Shown here piece after piece: positions 1 to 6,790 of a stretch of DNA of 49,662 bases. The notes below the pieces were generated by a model. The model did no database searches. It was not told the origin of the DNA and saw nothing but the letters and a program-made list of their open reading frames with translations. Both the position numbers and the translations under genes were made by a program. The DNA comes from Firm-04 sp045628085 (lineage in GTDB: Bacteria > Bacillota > Clostridia > Oscillospirales > Ruminococcaceae): NCBI GenBank assembly GCA_045628085.1, contig JAZQOZ010000062.1:1-49662 (forward strand), given 5' to 3'. The stretch's first letter is position 1, and every line of letters starts with the position of its first letter.

Positions 1-24
1 CAAACGACCACTTTTTCTTTTTTT

Positions 25-58
25 GTGGTATAATGGAAACATCAAATGAAAGGAGGTC
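25..58 (+). promoter_or_regulatory. -10 box and ribosome binding site of the first gene
   Basis: A TATAAT at 29-34 is followed by a strong AAAGGAGG at about 50-57, 7 bases before the ATG at 65. No good -35 hexamer is seen 17 bases upstream, but the window begins there, so context is limited. Confidence 0.5.
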
Positions 59-64
59 ATCGAT

Positions 65-862
65 ATGATCGGTGCATTATTGGGTGATATGATCGGCGCA
101 CCCTATGAGTTTGACAGGGGGAGCAAAACAAAGGAATTTCCGCTTTTCAGCAAGTATTCATGTTTCACGGATGATTCGGTCATGACGATCGCAGTTGCTG
201 AGGCGCTGCTTGATACGCTCGGACAGCCGGATGAGAACATTTCTGCGGAACTGGTTGCATCTATGCAGAAGTGGGGCAGAAAATATCCTCTTGCCGGATT
301 TGGCGGTATGTTCAGACGATGGCTGCAAAATGACAATCCGAAGCCGTATGGCAGTTACGGAAACGGCTCTGCGATGCGGGTGTCTTCTGCGGGATGGCTT
401 TTTGATGACCTTGATACGACACGCCGCATGGCGGCACTGACCGCTTCCGTAACGCATAATCATCCGGAAGGCATCAAGGGTGCAGAGGCGGCTGCCAGTG
501 CAATTTTTCTTGCAAGAACGGGCAGCAGCAAGGATGAGATCAAGAGTTACATAATTCGTGAATTCGGCTACGATCTTTCGCGTACTTGCGATGAAATCAG
601 ACCGGGATATCATCATGTGGAAAGCTGTCAGGAAACTGTGCCGGAAGCGATCACAGCCTTTCTCGAAGGAAAGGATTTCGAGGATGTGATTCGTACTGCT
701 GTCTCGCTGGGCGGTGACTGTGATACGCTGACCTGTATCGCAGGCAGTATGGCAGAAGCCTATTACGGTGTACCGGCCGCCCTTGCGGAAGAATGCAAAA
801 ATCGTCTCCCCGAAGATATAAAAGAAATCCTGTATCGTTTTGAAACGGTGCGCAGAAAGTAA
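65..862 (+). CDS. ADP-ribosylglycohydrolase family protein
   Basis: A 265-residue protein of the DraG/ADP-ribosylglycohydrolase fold, which removes ADP-ribose from proteins or cleaves related ADP-ribose compounds using two metal ions. The N-terminal GALLGDMIGAPYEF, the FTDDSVMTIAVAEALL metal-site motif (Asp-Asp near residue 36) and the late GGDCDTLTCIAGSMAEAYYG motif are all present, so the catalytic site looks intact. The start is fixed by AAAGGAGG just upstream. It is followed 95 bases later by pnuC and nadR in the same direction, which suggests a role in recycling ADP-ribose/NAD breakdown products, but the physiological substrate cannot be read from the sequence. Confidence 0.9.
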   Translation: MIGALLGDMIGAPYEFDRGSKTKEFPLFSKYSCFTDDSVMTIAVAEALLDTLGQPDENISAELVASMQKWGRKYPLAGFGGMFRRWLQNDNPKPYGSYGNGSAMRVSSAGWLFDDLDTTRRMAALTASVTHNHPEGIKGAEAAASAIFLARTGSSKDEIKSYIIREFGYDLSRTCDEIRPGYHHVESCQETVPEAITAFLEGKDFEDVIRTAVSLGGDCDTLTCIAGSMAEAYYGVPAALAEECKNRLPEDIKEILYRFETVRRK

Positions 863-957
863 AGATTTCCCTGACAGGATACAAGAGCATGAAGAACCTG
901 TTCGGAAGGCACTTCCATGATACGCCCCATCTAAGAAATATCGAAAGGAGCATAATG

Positions 958-1671
958 ATGTCTGCAAAAAATGAAAATACGATTAGAAAATATATCAGCA
1001 GTGAACTGACCGGCTGGCAGCCGCTGGAAGCCGCATGGCTGATACTGGCAACCGCAGTCATTCTCGGCTTGTCGCTTTACTGGAAGGATACACTTCTGAG
1101 TCTGACCGCAGCCGTGACCGGTGCATGGTGTGTCATCCTGACAGGAAAAGGGAAGCGTTCATCTTTTATTTTCGGTCTGCTGAATACGGTCTGCTATGCA
1201 CTTGTTGCATTAGAGGCAAAATATTACGGGGAAGTCATGCTCAATGCGCTGTATTATCTGCCGATGAATTTTGTGGGCTGGTTTGCATGGAAGAAACACA
1301 TGAACGATGAAACCGGTGAAGTCATAAAAGAACGGCTGAATCTGAAGCAAAGTGTTGTGATCTATGTATTGACCGGTGCCGCGATCTGGGGATATGGCTT
1401 GATCCTGAAGAAACTCGGCGGCAATCTGGCGTTTATCGACAGCATGAGTACGGTGATCTCTGTTGTTGCGCAGATCCTTTCGATCAAGCGGCTCATGGAA
1501 CAGTGGGTGCTGTGGATCGTTGTTGATGTTGTCACGGTTATCATGTGGGCTGTGCATTTTGCGCAGGGCGGCGAAACGATCGCAACACTTGCAATGTGGA
1601 GCGTATACCTCATCAATGCAGTCATCATGTTCATTCGCTGGAATAAGGAGGCAAAGAAAGATGGAGTATAA
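958..1671 (+). CDS. pnuC: Nicotinamide riboside/nicotinamide mononucleotide transporter PnuC
   Basis: About 237 residues with seven or so hydrophobic segments and the PnuC-type stretches SFIFGLLNTVCYALVA and EQWVLWIVVDVVTVIMW. PnuC lets nicotinamide riboside cross the membrane; a cytoplasmic kinase then traps it by phosphorylation. The reading frame is open from 889, but AAAGGAG at 944-950 points to the ATG at 958 (or the adjacent in-frame ATG at 955). The stop codon overlaps the beginning of nadR by 11 bases, so the two are translationally coupled. That places the transporter directly with its trapping kinase. Confidence 0.9.
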   Translation: MSAKNENTIRKYISSELTGWQPLEAAWLILATAVILGLSLYWKDTLLSLTAAVTGAWCVILTGKGKRSSFIFGLLNTVCYALVALEAKYYGEVMLNALYYLPMNFVGWFAWKKHMNDETGEVIKERLNLKQSVVIYVLTGAAIWGYGLILKKLGGNLAFIDSMSTVISVVAQILSIKRLMEQWVLWIVVDVVTVIMWAVHFAQGGETIATLAMWSVYLINAVIMFIRWNKEAKKDGV

Positions 1672-2671
1672 TGTCGGAATGTACGGCGGTTCTTTTAATC
1701 CGCTGCATATCGGTCATCTGGATTGTATCATTCAGGCGGCGAATCTCTGCCGTTCCCTGTATATCGTTCTGAGTATCGGCGATAATCGAAATGAGATCAA
1801 CAGCAGGATACGGTATCGCTGGCTGTATCAGCTGACAAAACATATAGGGAATGTCAAAATCATTATGCTGGAAGATTCTGCCGCCGATAAAGCAGCATAT
1901 ACGGAAGAATACTGGCAGAGAGATGCGGAAAAAGTCAAAGCACAGATCGGACAGCCCATTGATATTGTGTTCTGCGGCAGTGATTATGACGAAAACAGCT
2001 TTTGGAACAAATGTTATCCCGAAAGCAAACTGCATATCTTTCAGCGGAATGAGATCAGTTCAACAGCCTTGCGGCAGGATCCGTATATGCACTGGGACTG
2101 GCTGCCGAATATCGTTAAGCCGTACTATGTGAAAAAAGTCCTGCTGATCGGCGGCGAAAGCACCGGCAAATCTACATTGACGATCAATCTTGCCAACCGG
2201 TTTAATACCAATTATATCGACGAAGCCGGCAGAGAAATCTCTGAACGAAGCGGTACGGATTTGCTGATGCTGCCGGAAGACTTCACGGAGATTCTTTTGC
2301 AGCAAAAACTGAATGAGATGAAAGCAGCCGCGCAGAGCAATAAGGTACTGTTTATTGATACAGATACGCTTGTAACGCAGTTTTATATGAGCTTTCTGGA
2401 TGATCCGGCGATCGAACAGAACAAAATGCTCTCTGACGCGATCGACGCACTGAACCGATATGATCTGATCCTGTTTCTGGAGCCGGATGTAACGTTTGTG
2501 CTGGAAGGTGATCGGAGTGAGGTGATACGCAATGACCGCCGGAAATACAGTGAGCAGATCAAAGCATTGCTGCATTCACACGGAAAAACATTTGTGACGG
2601 TCAGCGGTTCGTATCAGGCACGTTACGAAACGGCTGTCAGAGAAGTAAATGCGCTGTTACAGCAGGCGTGA
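1661..2671 (+). CDS. nadR: Bifunctional NMN adenylyltransferase / ribosylnicotinamide kinase (NadR-like)
   Basis: A 336-residue two-domain enzyme. The N-terminal nucleotidyltransferase domain has MYGGSFNPLHIGHL (residues about 7-20) and the ISSTALRQ motif near 130, which join NMN and ATP into NAD. The C-terminal kinase domain has the P-loop GGESTGKST (about 165-173) and phosphorylates nicotinamide riboside to NMN. There is no N-terminal helix-turn-helix repressor domain as in enterobacterial NadR, so it is probably an enzyme only. The frame stays open back to 1463, but the ATG at 1661 gives the family-typical start directly before the GGSFNP motif. It overlaps pnuC, completing an uptake, phosphorylation and adenylation route to NAD. 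Confidence 0.92.
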   Translation: MEYNVGMYGGSFNPLHIGHLDCIIQAANLCRSLYIVLSIGDNRNEINSRIRYRWLYQLTKHIGNVKIIMLEDSAADKAAYTEEYWQRDAEKVKAQIGQPIDIVFCGSDYDENSFWNKCYPESKLHIFQRNEISSTALRQDPYMHWDWLPNIVKPYYVKKVLLIGGESTGKSTLTINLANRFNTNYIDEAGREISERSGTDLLMLPEDFTEILLQQKLNEMKAAAQSNKVLFIDTDTLVTQFYMSFLDDPAIEQNKMLSDAIDALNRYDLILFLEPDVTFVLEGDRSEVIRNDRRKYSEQIKALLHSHGKTFVTVSGSYQARYETAVREVNALLQQA

Positions 2672-2694
2672 CGTCTTTCTGTCAGGATATGAAA

Positions 2695-2718
2695 AGAGCA
2701 GCCTGAAAGGACTGCTCT
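2695..2718 (+). terminator. Hairpin after nadR
   Basis: AGAGCAG pairs with CTGCTCT around a short loop about 24 bases after the nadR stop. No T-run follows, so it may be a weak terminator or an mRNA end-protecting hairpin. Confidence 0.4.
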
Positions 2719-2722
2719 CAGT

Positions 2723-2971
2723 CTGTCGAAAAACTATCTGTACGCCAAAATAAAAGATTCGGTCAAGGCTTTTCATAGGCTTGCGGTGTCCAAAGTCAGG
2801 GCCTTTGGTCATACTCCGCAGAGTACGAAATACCCTATACTTTAGGCGCTCCGCAGGGGTGAATCTGATAAAACGATCAGGTGTATCGTTTTTCAGTGAG
2901 GGGGGCCTGCGATAGAGGGCACCCGTAAGTGAATCGCAAAGCAAATCAACGTACAAGAATTTATCGACAAG
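2723..2971. mobile_element. Possible MITE-like element, about 250 bp, no coding capacity
   Basis: The ends are imperfect inverted repeats: TGTCGA...TGTACG at 2724-2744 and its reverse complement form at 2950-2970, with unlike bases between the matching blocks. The interior carries no credible gene; the open frame across it on the minus strand (to 2956) has no ribosome binding site. No target-site duplication is obvious, and no transposase lies nearby. Together with the flanking hairpins it fills the 343-base gap between nadR and the AraC gene. Confidence 0.4.
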
Positions 2972-2973
2972 TT

Positions 2974-3006
2974 AAGCGCTCTGCGGAGAAAATCCGCAGA
3001 GCGCTT
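2974..3006 (-). terminator. Strong hairpin at the 3' end of the AraC-family gene
   Basis: A perfect 14-bp stem (AAGCGCTCTGCGGA and its complement) encloses a five-base loop 8 bases beyond the stop of the minus-strand gene. It lacks a long U-tract but is the most stable hairpin in this gap and could act on both strands. Confidence 0.6.
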
Positions 3007-3014
3007 TGTCGTAT

Positions 3015-3917
3015 TCAGAAATTGCTATTGGGCGAAATAGTCTGCATCGGACCTTTTCCGGCAGAACAATAGAACCGCTGATAACTGGACGGAGTGCAGT
3101 GCTTGATCTCTTTGAAAATGCGGTTGAATGTGGACAGACTGGAGAATCCTGCCTGCATGGCGACCTCGGTGATCGGAATGGTCGGATCAAGCAGGAGCGT
3201 TTCGGCAGCGCGTGTCCGGCGGAGATTGATGTACTGCAAATAGGACATGGAATTGAATTGCTTGAAAATACGTGAAAAATGGAATTTGCTGTATCCGGCG
3301 ATCTCCGCAAGCGTATCAAGCGAGATATCGTACATATAGTTCTGGTCGATGTATTTGAGTACCTGCTTGAATTTTTCGTTGTACTGCACCATTTTGTCTT
3401 TTGCGCAGGCGAGTGTTTCGCGTGCCTGATCGAGCTGAAACTCGCGGACTGCAACGAGCATATTCACGAGATTGAGATAGATCTTGACATCGGTGATCTC
3501 GGAATCCTCATAGTAATCCGAATAGATATCGAGCATGGCTTTTTTGGCACGCAGATAGAGATCGCGGTCGGTATCCGGTGTGAGATAGAGGGGTGCGTTG
3601 AGTACGGTCATGACCGGTTCGAGCGCCTGATTGCCGATCAGCACACCCTGATCGCACTGGAAAATGATGCGTCTGCCGGGCTGTGCCGGAAGTGTATGCA
3701 GCTCTCCGGCAGGTATGATGAGAATTTCCCGTTCCTTCAGCCGGAATTCCGTGCCGCCGGTTTCGACGAGAAAGTCGTTTTCGATCGGCATGATGATCTC
3801 AATGGCATTATGCCAGTGTGTCGGATAAAATTCCGTTTCGACATTGTCATACAGCATCACAAACCGTTTGTCAGCATATTCAACGGTTTCAAAATTATCA
3901 TTCAGATGCTTGATCAT
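3015..3917 (-). CDS. AraC-family transcriptional regulator with cupin sensor domain
   Basis: A 300-residue regulator. The N-terminal cupin-like ligand domain has HWHNAIEIIMPIEN and a LIIPAGELHTLPA segment; the C-terminal part holds two helix-turn-helix units (DISLDTLAEIAGYSKFHFSR and ITEVAMQAGFSSLSTFNRIF) typical of AraC proteins that sense sugars. The frame is open up to 3968, but AAAAGGAGGG at 3926-3935 fixes the ATG at 3917. It is a single-gene unit; neighbours on both sides have other functions, so its regulon is not indicated. Its promoter overlaps a palindrome at 4012-4026, suggesting catabolite or LacI-type control. Confidence 0.9.
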   Translation of the reverse strand: MIKHLNDNFETVEYADKRFVMLYDNVETEFYPTHWHNAIEIIMPIENDFLVETGGTEFRLKEREILIIPAGELHTLPAQPGRRIIFQCDQGVLIGNQALEPVMTVLNAPLYLTPDTDRDLYLRAKKAMLDIYSDYYEDSEITDVKIYLNLVNMLVAVREFQLDQARETLACAKDKMVQYNEKFKQVLKYIDQNYMYDISLDTLAEIAGYSKFHFSRIFKQFNSMSYLQYINLRRTRAAETLLLDPTIPITEVAMQAGFSSLSTFNRIFKEIKHCTPSSYQRFYCSAGKGPMQTISPNSNF

Positions 3918-3987
3918 ATCCGTACCCTCCTTTTCACAGTTTTCCAATATGATCTGTTCTGACAGCAATAATTGACCACCTAAGTAT

Positions 3988-4016
3988 ATTATATCGCAAA
4001 TTTTGAAAAAAGTAAA
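3988..4016 (-). promoter_or_regulatory. Promoter of the AraC-family gene
   Basis: On the minus strand TTTACT (4011-4016), a 17-base spacer and TATAAT (3988-3993) form a sigma-A promoter about 70 bases upstream of the ATG at 3917. Confidence 0.6.
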
Positions 4017-4026
4017 GCGCTTTTAC
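4012..4026. promoter_or_regulatory. cre/LacI-type operator-like palindrome
   Basis: GTAAAGCGCTTTTAC contains the perfect palindrome AAAGCGCTTT with the central CG pair seen in CcpA cre sites and other LacI-family operators. It overlaps the -35 box of the AraC-family promoter. The match to the Bacillus cre consensus is partial, so which protein binds is inference. The remaining intergenic bases up to 4188 are AT-rich with no gene seen. Confidence 0.5.
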
Positions 4027-4188
4027 CGATTTTTTATCAAATTTTCAAAAAGACATGGAAATGCTGCCATGTGCATGAATTGACGAATGCACGAAACGAA
4101 CGTAGGCACGTACTTATAATATTTATTTATTATTATATCATATTCAAGTGCTTTGTAATTGATTTGTCATTTCTTTCATGGATACGAA

Positions 4189-4215
4189 AAAACCGGAGCA
4201 AATCGCTCCGGTTTT
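4189..4215 (-). terminator. Rho-independent terminator of the G3E GTPase operon
   Basis: Read on the minus strand, an 11-bp stem ending CCGGAGC/GCTCCGG is followed directly by a run of six T, starting 4 bases after the stop codon. Confidence 0.85.
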
Positions 4216-4218
4216 GAA

Positions 4219-5178
4219 TCAATAAAATGTTGCGACAGTCTGTTCCGGCGCTTCAGCGTCCGTCAGCTTGGTAATATGGAGCATCGGAACGAATACGCCG
4301 TCCATCTGATTGAATCGTACCTCGATCGCTCCGGTGACAGTCACCCAATGATCCTTGTGCGGTTTGAACGGACGTCCGTACTGTGCTGCGATCCAGCTGT
4401 ACTGGATATCATCGACACAACAGGTCATGATATGCCGCCCGACTGCAAAAATATTCGGGGGGAATGTTGCATTTTTAATTGCAAGCCCTTTGAATGTAAC
4501 CGTCTTATTCTCGTATTTTTTCGCATCCTCCATCAGATCACGGTAAAAGAGTGCGAAATCGCGGTCTTCAATGATGATATTTTTTGCGTTGACGTCAAAC
4601 GGCAGGGGATCTTCGATATCATCAAAAACAGCATTGCCGTCCGGATATTCATAATAAATATCTGCACGCCGCGTGACACCGCGGACGATCTGATGATAGA
4701 CCTGCGGATCAAAGTCTTTTGTGAAACGGTTGAAATAGACCAGTTCGCACATATTCAGCTTATCTACGACAAGGCTGCGCATATTGGCATTGTACTGCTC
4801 GAATGTCGTTGCATCGGCAATGAGTATTGCCTGATATACAGCCCAGTCATCGGGCATATTTTCAAAGAGCGTCTGGATCTGCCACATACCGTTATATTCG
4901 ATCATGACGCGCTCAGCACGGCATTCTTTTGCCATACGTTCGAGATTTTCGGCGGTCAGTTCGCTGATATCTTCAATGACCTGCATGGTGATATCGTAAT
5001 CCTTGATTCTGGATGTGTCATATTCTTCGACACCTTCTTCGCAGACAAGCAGCAGTGTGCGCTCGTTGTTGGAGAACTGAGCATCTTCCAGCGCATCCTG
5101 CATGAATTTCGTCTTGCCGGCTTCGAGAAATCCGAGAAACAAATATACCGGAATAAATTCCTCCTGATTATTCGGCAT
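4219..5178 (-). CDS. G3E-like GTPase fused to a TIGR03943/DUF1980-like domain
   Basis: A 319-residue protein. The N-terminus has a P-loop GFLEAGKT (16-23) of the CobW/G3E type but lacks the CxCC metal motif and a clear NKxD guanine motif. The last 95 residues (from about 225) contain FPPNIFAVGRHIMTCCVDD, which resembles the C-terminal part of YcgQ/TIGR03943 proteins, a family often found with COG0523 metallochaperones and DUF318 permeases. The gene starts 10 bases after the preceding His-rich G3E GTPase and has AAGGAGGA before its ATG, so the two form an operon. A role in metal (probably zinc) delivery is inferred from context; the fusion itself is unusual. Confidence 0.75.
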   Translation of the reverse strand: MPNNQEEFIPVYLFLGFLEAGKTKFMQDALEDAQFSNNERTLLLVCEEGVEEYDTSRIKDYDITMQVIEDISELTAENLERMAKECRAERVMIEYNGMWQIQTLFENMPDDWAVYQAILIADATTFEQYNANMRSLVVDKLNMCELVYFNRFTKDFDPQVYHQIVRGVTRRADIYYEYPDGNAVFDDIEDPLPFDVNAKNIIIEDRDFALFYRDLMEDAKKYENKTVTFKGLAIKNATFPPNIFAVGRHIMTCCVDDIQYSWIAAQYGRPFKPHKDHWVTVTGAIEVRFNQMDGVFVPMLHITKLTDAEAPEQTVATFY

Positions 5179-5188
5179 TTTCTCCTCC

Positions 5189-6370
5189 TTATTCTGCGCA
5201 GAACAGCTTTGCGATATTTTCTTCGTTCAGCTTTGAGCCGATCACGCAAAGTCTGCCGGTCGTTTCAGCACTGCCGGTACGGACATCCGGTGTGCCGGGA
5301 ACATAGTCAAAGTGGATCCATTGACCGTCTTCGCCCGCAACGATACCCTTTGCACGCAGAACCAGACCGAATTTTTCTTCATCGGAGAGGGCTTCCAGTG
5401 CAGCGGTGATCGCATCTGCGGTATAAGTTTTCGGTGTTTCGATGCCCCAGCTTGTAAAGACATCGTCGGCATGATGGTGATGATGCTCGTGGTCATGGTC
5501 GTGACAGCCGCAGGTGCAGTCCGGTCCGTGATCATGATGATGCTCGTGTTCGTCATCATCATCGTCATGGTGGTGGTGATGATGCTCATGTTCGTCCGCG
5601 TCATCATCGTCATGGTGGGGGTGGTGATGATGCTCTTGTTCGTCCTCGTCATCATCGTCATGGTGGTGATGATGATGTTCACGTCCATGTTCATCCTCGT
5701 CATCACCCTGATGATGATGGTGATGATGATGCTCGGCTTCTTCTTCCAGAAGTGCCTTCAGTTCATCATCAAGAGTATTCTTCTGTGTCATGGCAGACAT
5801 CAGCTGATCGCCGGAAAGCTCATCCCATTCTGTTGTAACGATCGGTGCAGCCGGATTCAGTGTACGCAGACGTTCGATCGTATCCTGAAGCTGCGATTCG
5901 GTCAGACCGGATGTATGGCTGAGGATCAGGCAGCTTGCGTAAGTGATCTGATTGTTGAAGAATTCACCGAAATTCTTCTGATACATCTTGCATTTCTTCG
6001 CATCAACAACGGTTGTGAAGCCGTCCAGTTCAACATCCTCCATGTGGAGATTCTGCACGGCACTGATGACATCGCTGAGCTTACCGACACCGGACGGCTC
6101 GATCAGGATACGGTCAGGCTGATACTCCTCCAATACCTGACGGAGCGCCTTGCCGAAATCACCGACCAGTGAACAGCAGATGCATCCGGAGTTCATTTCG
6201 TTGATCTGGATGCCTGCTTCTTTGAGAAATCCGCCGTCAATGCCGATCTGACCGAATTCATTTTCGATCAGAACAAGTTTTTCGCCCTTGAAGCCATCCT
6301 GAATGAGCTTTTTGATGAGCGTTGTTTTACCGGCTCCGAGAAAGCCGGAGAAGATGGTGATTTTAGTCAT
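5189..6370 (-). CDS. COG0523 G3E GTPase with long His/Asp-rich metal-binding stretch
   Basis: A 393-residue CobW/YciC-type GTPase. Walker A GFLGAGKTT is at 9-17, the hallmark metal motif GCICC at 62-66 and LIEPSGVGKL near 89-98. Residues about 213-300 are almost only His, Asp and Glu, with a CTCGC cluster at 285-289, before the CobW C-terminal domain (about 305-393). Members load or sense metals, most often zinc under starvation. The usual NKxD guanine motif is replaced by LSHTSGLTE, as in some clostridial relatives. The stretch is encoded by CAT/GAT-rich repetitive DNA (about 5470-5735). It is the first gene of a two-gene operon with three upstream promoters. Confidence 0.9.
   Translation of the reverse strand: MTKITIFSGFLGAGKTTLIKKLIQDGFKGEKLVLIENEFGQIGIDGGFLKEAGIQINEMNSGCICCSLVGDFGKALRQVLEEYQPDRILIEPSGVGKLSDVISAVQNLHMEDVELDGFTTVVDAKKCKMYQKNFGEFFNNQITYASCLILSHTSGLTESQLQDTIERLRTLNPAAPIVTTEWDELSGDQLMSAMTQKNTLDDELKALLEEEAEHHHHHHHQGDDEDEHGREHHHHHHDDDDEDEQEHHHHPHHDDDDADEHEHHHHHHDDDDDEHEHHHDHGPDCTCGCHDHDHEHHHHHADDVFTSWGIETPKTYTADAITAALEALSDEEKFGLVLRAKGIVAGEDGQWIHFDYVPGTPDVRTGSAETTGRLCVIGSKLNEENIAKLFCAE
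5470..5735. repeat. Low-complexity CAT/GAT repeat coding for the His/Asp-rich stretch
   Basis: Imperfect tandem units of roughly 50-60 bases encode blocks such as EHHHHHHDDDDEDE. Block number and length could vary by replication slippage. The opposite strand gives a false Met/Val-rich open frame. Confidence 0.85.
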
Positions 6371-6423
6371 GAATATGCACTTCTTTCTAAGAATTTGACC
6401 GTTTCAAACGATCCTGACATTCT

Positions 6424-6452
6424 ATTATAGCATATTATCGCAGGAATTGCAA
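6424..6452 (-). promoter_or_regulatory. Promoter P1 of the G3E operon
   Basis: Minus strand TTGCAA (6447-6452), 17-base spacer, TATAAT (6424-6429) with an extended -10 TG; the expected transcript begins about 47 bases before the ATG at 6370. Confidence 0.75.
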
Positions 6453-6518
6453 TGGGAGATGCAGAAAAAATGTGACTGTATCGCTGCATGGGAGCAAATT
6501 CGGCTGTCGGCACTGCCG

Positions 6519-6547
6519 ACTATAGCATATTGTCGTGGAAATTGCAA
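6519..6547 (-). promoter_or_regulatory. Promoter P2 of the G3E operon
   Basis: Minus strand TTGCAA (6542-6547), 17-base spacer, TATAGT (6519-6524). A near-identical copy of P1 that is followed by the palindrome at 6506-6520, which overlaps the -10 and start region. Confidence 0.65.
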
Positions 6548-6611
6548 TGGGTGAAGATGAAATAATAACATGAAAACTGCATGGGAGCAAAATCGGCTGT
6601 CGGAACTGCCG

Positions 6612-6640
6612 ACTATAGCATATTATTGCAGGAATTGCAA
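6612..6640 (-). promoter_or_regulatory. Promoter P3 of the G3E operon
   Basis: Minus strand TTGCAA (6635-6640), 17-base spacer, TATAGT (6612-6617), again followed by a palindrome (6599-6613). It is the third copy of the same repeated promoter. Confidence 0.65.
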
Positions 6641-6701
6641 TGGGAAAATACGAAAAATACGGACTTTCAGGCGCGCTGTGCATTTTTATCCGGAATACCC
6701 A

Positions 6702-6730
6702 TTGCATTTTCTGGCTTAATATGCTATAAT
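6702..6730 (+). promoter_or_regulatory. Promoter of pta
   Basis: TTGCAT (6702-6707), 17-base spacer, TATAAT (6725-6730) with extended TG. The bases CCCA before the -35 match those of P1-P3, so this is a divergent copy of the same promoter type. Confidence 0.75.
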
Positions 6731-6790
6731 ATCATTTGGAAGTTCTGCAAGGCAGACGATCCGGAATATTATTTATGGAGGCTTTCAACA

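Larger units (their letters stand above)
6424..6644. repeat. Tandem repeat carrying promoter plus operator-like dyad
   Basis: Two full units of about 93-95 bases plus a partial third. Each unit contains the TTGCAA-17-TATA promoter; two contain GGAGCAAA, TCGGCT and the dyad GTCGG-CACTG-CCGAC (6506-6520, perfect 7+1+7) or GTCGGAACTGCCGAC (6599-6613). With the pta promoter these elements occupy most of the 420-base gap between 6370 and 6791; no gene is seen in it. Confidence 0.8.

Noticed and set aside
2657..2956. Small minus-strand open frame after nadR
   Set aside because: No ribosome binding site; it reads through the hairpin and the possible MITE, and such frames are typical translation artefacts of repeats.
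4159..5409. Plus-strand open frame of 416 codons opposite the second G3E gene
   Set aside because: Fully antisense to two convincing coding sequences and its protein shows no family motifs.
5470..5735. Possible CRISPR-like array
   Set aside because: Repeats are short codon-level CAT/GAT units within a gene, with no unique spacers of even length.
5312..6172. Long plus-strand open frame opposite the G3E GTPase, with Val/Met-rich hydrophobic stretches like a membrane protein
   Set aside because: It is the antisense reading of the CAT/GAT repeat and of a well-supported GTPase gene; no ribosome binding site.
6435..6707. Small minus-strand open frame with internal repeats
   Set aside because: It is a translation of the tandem promoter repeats.
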